A stretch of DNA of 13,596 nucleotides from Baffinella frigidus (Eukaryota > Cryptophyceae > Cryptomonadales > Baffinellaceae), in contig MU646325.1 of assembly GCA_026770585.1 (NCBI GenBank), forward strand, positions 1,000,818 to 1,014,413. Direction: 5' to 3'. Within the stretch, counting starts at the first letter, position 1. The number at the start of each line of letters is the position of its first letter. Under the pieces are notes generated by a model. That model saw only the letters and a list, made by a program, of their open reading frames with translations, had not been told where the DNA came from and made no database searches. Both the position numbers and the translations under genes were made by a program. This document shows positions 13,079-13,596 of the stretch, in pieces.

Positions 13079-13103
13079 CTGGTTCGGGGTTCGTGTGAGG
13101 CCC

Positions 13104-13218
13104 TGTCTATCAATACTAGATGGACGGTGTCTATCAATACTAGATGGACGGTGTCCATCTACTAGATGGACACCGGATACTAGATGGGCGGTGTACTAGA
13201 CGGACGGTGTCCATCTAG
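13104..13218. repeat. Palindromic minisatellite (ACTAGATGGACGGTGT)
   Basis: A 24-base unit TCTATCAATACTAGATGGAC plus GGTG is repeated twice, followed by shorter ACTAGATGG or ACTAGACGG units. GGTGTCCATC and GATGGACACC form hairpins around them. Confidence 0.82.
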
Positions 13219-13235
13219 TACCTCGGGCTGCTCCG
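13206..13235 (-). pseudogene. Small relic of the minus-strand exon
   Basis: On the minus strand GAGCAGCCCGAGGTACTAGA matches the AQQPEAM part of the exon for about 13-15 bases only. The call depends on its position among the other copies. Confidence 0.35.
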
Positions 13236-13280
13236 GTGGGGGTTGGGGTTGAGGTTGAGGTTTAGGGTTTGGAATTTAGG
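13236..13280. repeat. Interstitial telomere-like patch
   Basis: GGGGTTGAGGTTGAGGTTTA then GGGTTTGGAATTTAGGGG is degenerate TTTAGGG with the G-rich strand on +. Confidence 0.65.
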
Positions 13281-13323
13281 GGATCTTCTGCTCCGCCGCT
13301 CCAACCGCCGCCTGGCTTCGGGG
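13281..13323 (-). pseudogene. Upstream copy of the minus-strand exon, 5' part with acceptor
   Basis: On the minus strand CGAAGCCAG then GCGGCGGTTGGAGCGGCGGA and GCAGAAGATCC is identical to the first 31 bases of the exon, including the acceptor AG, and then breaks off into telomere-like sequence. It mirrors the 5'-part copy of FYVE exon 4 at 8752. Confidence 0.78.
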
Positions 13324-13328
13324 TTTCA

Positions 13329-13486
13329 TCTCAGAAAAGCCTTTCTAAAAAGGGTTCCTCTCCCACGAAATTTACTACACAGACGCTTTGCTATTACCAA
13401 TATGATCGAATTGTGTAGTCAACTACTAATATGATCAAATTTTGTAGTACATTTCGTTGGCGGAAACGCTTGCTAGAAAGCCCGAG
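13329..13486. mobile_element. Decayed foldback element related to the intron 6 one
   Basis: The left arm CTCAGAAAAGCCTTTCTA, then CCCACGAAATTTACTAC, pairs imperfectly with the right arm (reverse complement CTCGGGCTTTCTAGC, then CCAACGAAATGTACTAC). Inside, CAATATGATCGAATTGTGTAG and ACTAATATGATCAAATTTTG style units are tandem. The start TTTCATCTCAGAAAA matches the end of the 10337-10484 element. Confidence 0.65.
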
Positions 13487-13522
13487 GGCTGCTGGGCCTT
13501 CTCGAGGAACTCAAGGATTTCG
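13484..13522 (-). pseudogene. Relic of the minus-strand exon, middle part
   Basis: On the minus strand GAGTTCCTCGAGAAGGCCCA then GCAGCCCTCGGGC reads EFLEKAQQPSG, matching the middle of the exon at 12983-13078. It is cut on both sides by a foldback element and telomere-like sequence. Confidence 0.65.
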
Positions 13523-13596
13523 GGTGTGGGGTTTAGGGTGTGGGGTTTGGGGTTTGGGGTTGGGGTTTGGGGTTGGGGGTTTGGGGTTGGGGGTTG
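13521..13596. repeat. Right-end G-rich telomere-like array
   Basis: GGGTGTGGGGTTTAGGGTGT is followed by GGGGTTT and GGGGGTT units to the window end. It closely resembles the reverse complement of the degenerate inner part of the left telomere (about 70-150). The orientation is that of a right chromosome end, although exact TTTAGGG units are not reached. Confidence 0.8.

Noticed and set aside
1-13596. A defence or toxin system, or a bacterial mobile element
   Set aside because: Introns, telomere repeats and TA-flanked foldbacks mark this as eukaryotic nuclear DNA. No transposase, nuclease or toxin-like frame was found.

Overview
The window is eukaryotic nuclear DNA. It opens with a plant/algal-type telomere array (CCCTAAA units on the + strand). 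It carries a seven-exon gene with GT..AG introns and is dense in short foldback (MITE-like) elements and decayed telomere-like repeats. An intron-rich, GC-rich unicellular alga or other protist fits best. My guess is a cryptophyte-like alga, but this rests only on a general impression of the repeats and is not shown by the sequence. Nothing suggests a bacterial, organellar or viral source.

Layout. 1-177: telomere, exact then degenerate. 178-6480: a gene-poor subtelomeric block with TA-flanked foldback families (called F1, F2 and F3 here), a dispersed repeat of about 80-130 bp (R3), a repeat pair (R4), a telomere-like block and a GGTGCTTT minisatellite; I find no convincing gene here. 5973-6805: an AT-richer stretch and then a C/T-rich stretch, probably the promoter side of the gene. 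6806-10865 (+): a seven-exon gene for a 389-residue FYVE zinc-finger protein, the one clear gene. 10866-11479: G-rich 3' flank. 11480-12620: another F1/F2 cluster. 11612-13522 (-): one intact 3'-terminal exon of an otherwise unseen minus-strand gene plus several decayed copies of it. 13521-13596: G-rich telomere-like sequence facing outwards.

The most unusual signal is shared by the FYVE gene and the minus-strand exon. Pieces of exons are repeated as decaying copies in the neighbouring introns or 3' flank. Copies of an exon's 5' part with its acceptor lie upstream, and copies of its 3' part, often with its GT donor, lie downstream. The true exon is left intact. This is what repeated tandem duplication with one breakpoint inside an exon would leave, and it points to introns growing by local duplication, with telomere-like filler and foldback insertions between the pieces. 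Some exon-4 copies keep reading frame and splice phase and could act as cassette exons.

Functional reading: the FYVE protein is expected to bind phosphatidylinositol 3-phosphate on endosomal membranes. No second complete gene is visible, so no pathway can be inferred from neighbours.
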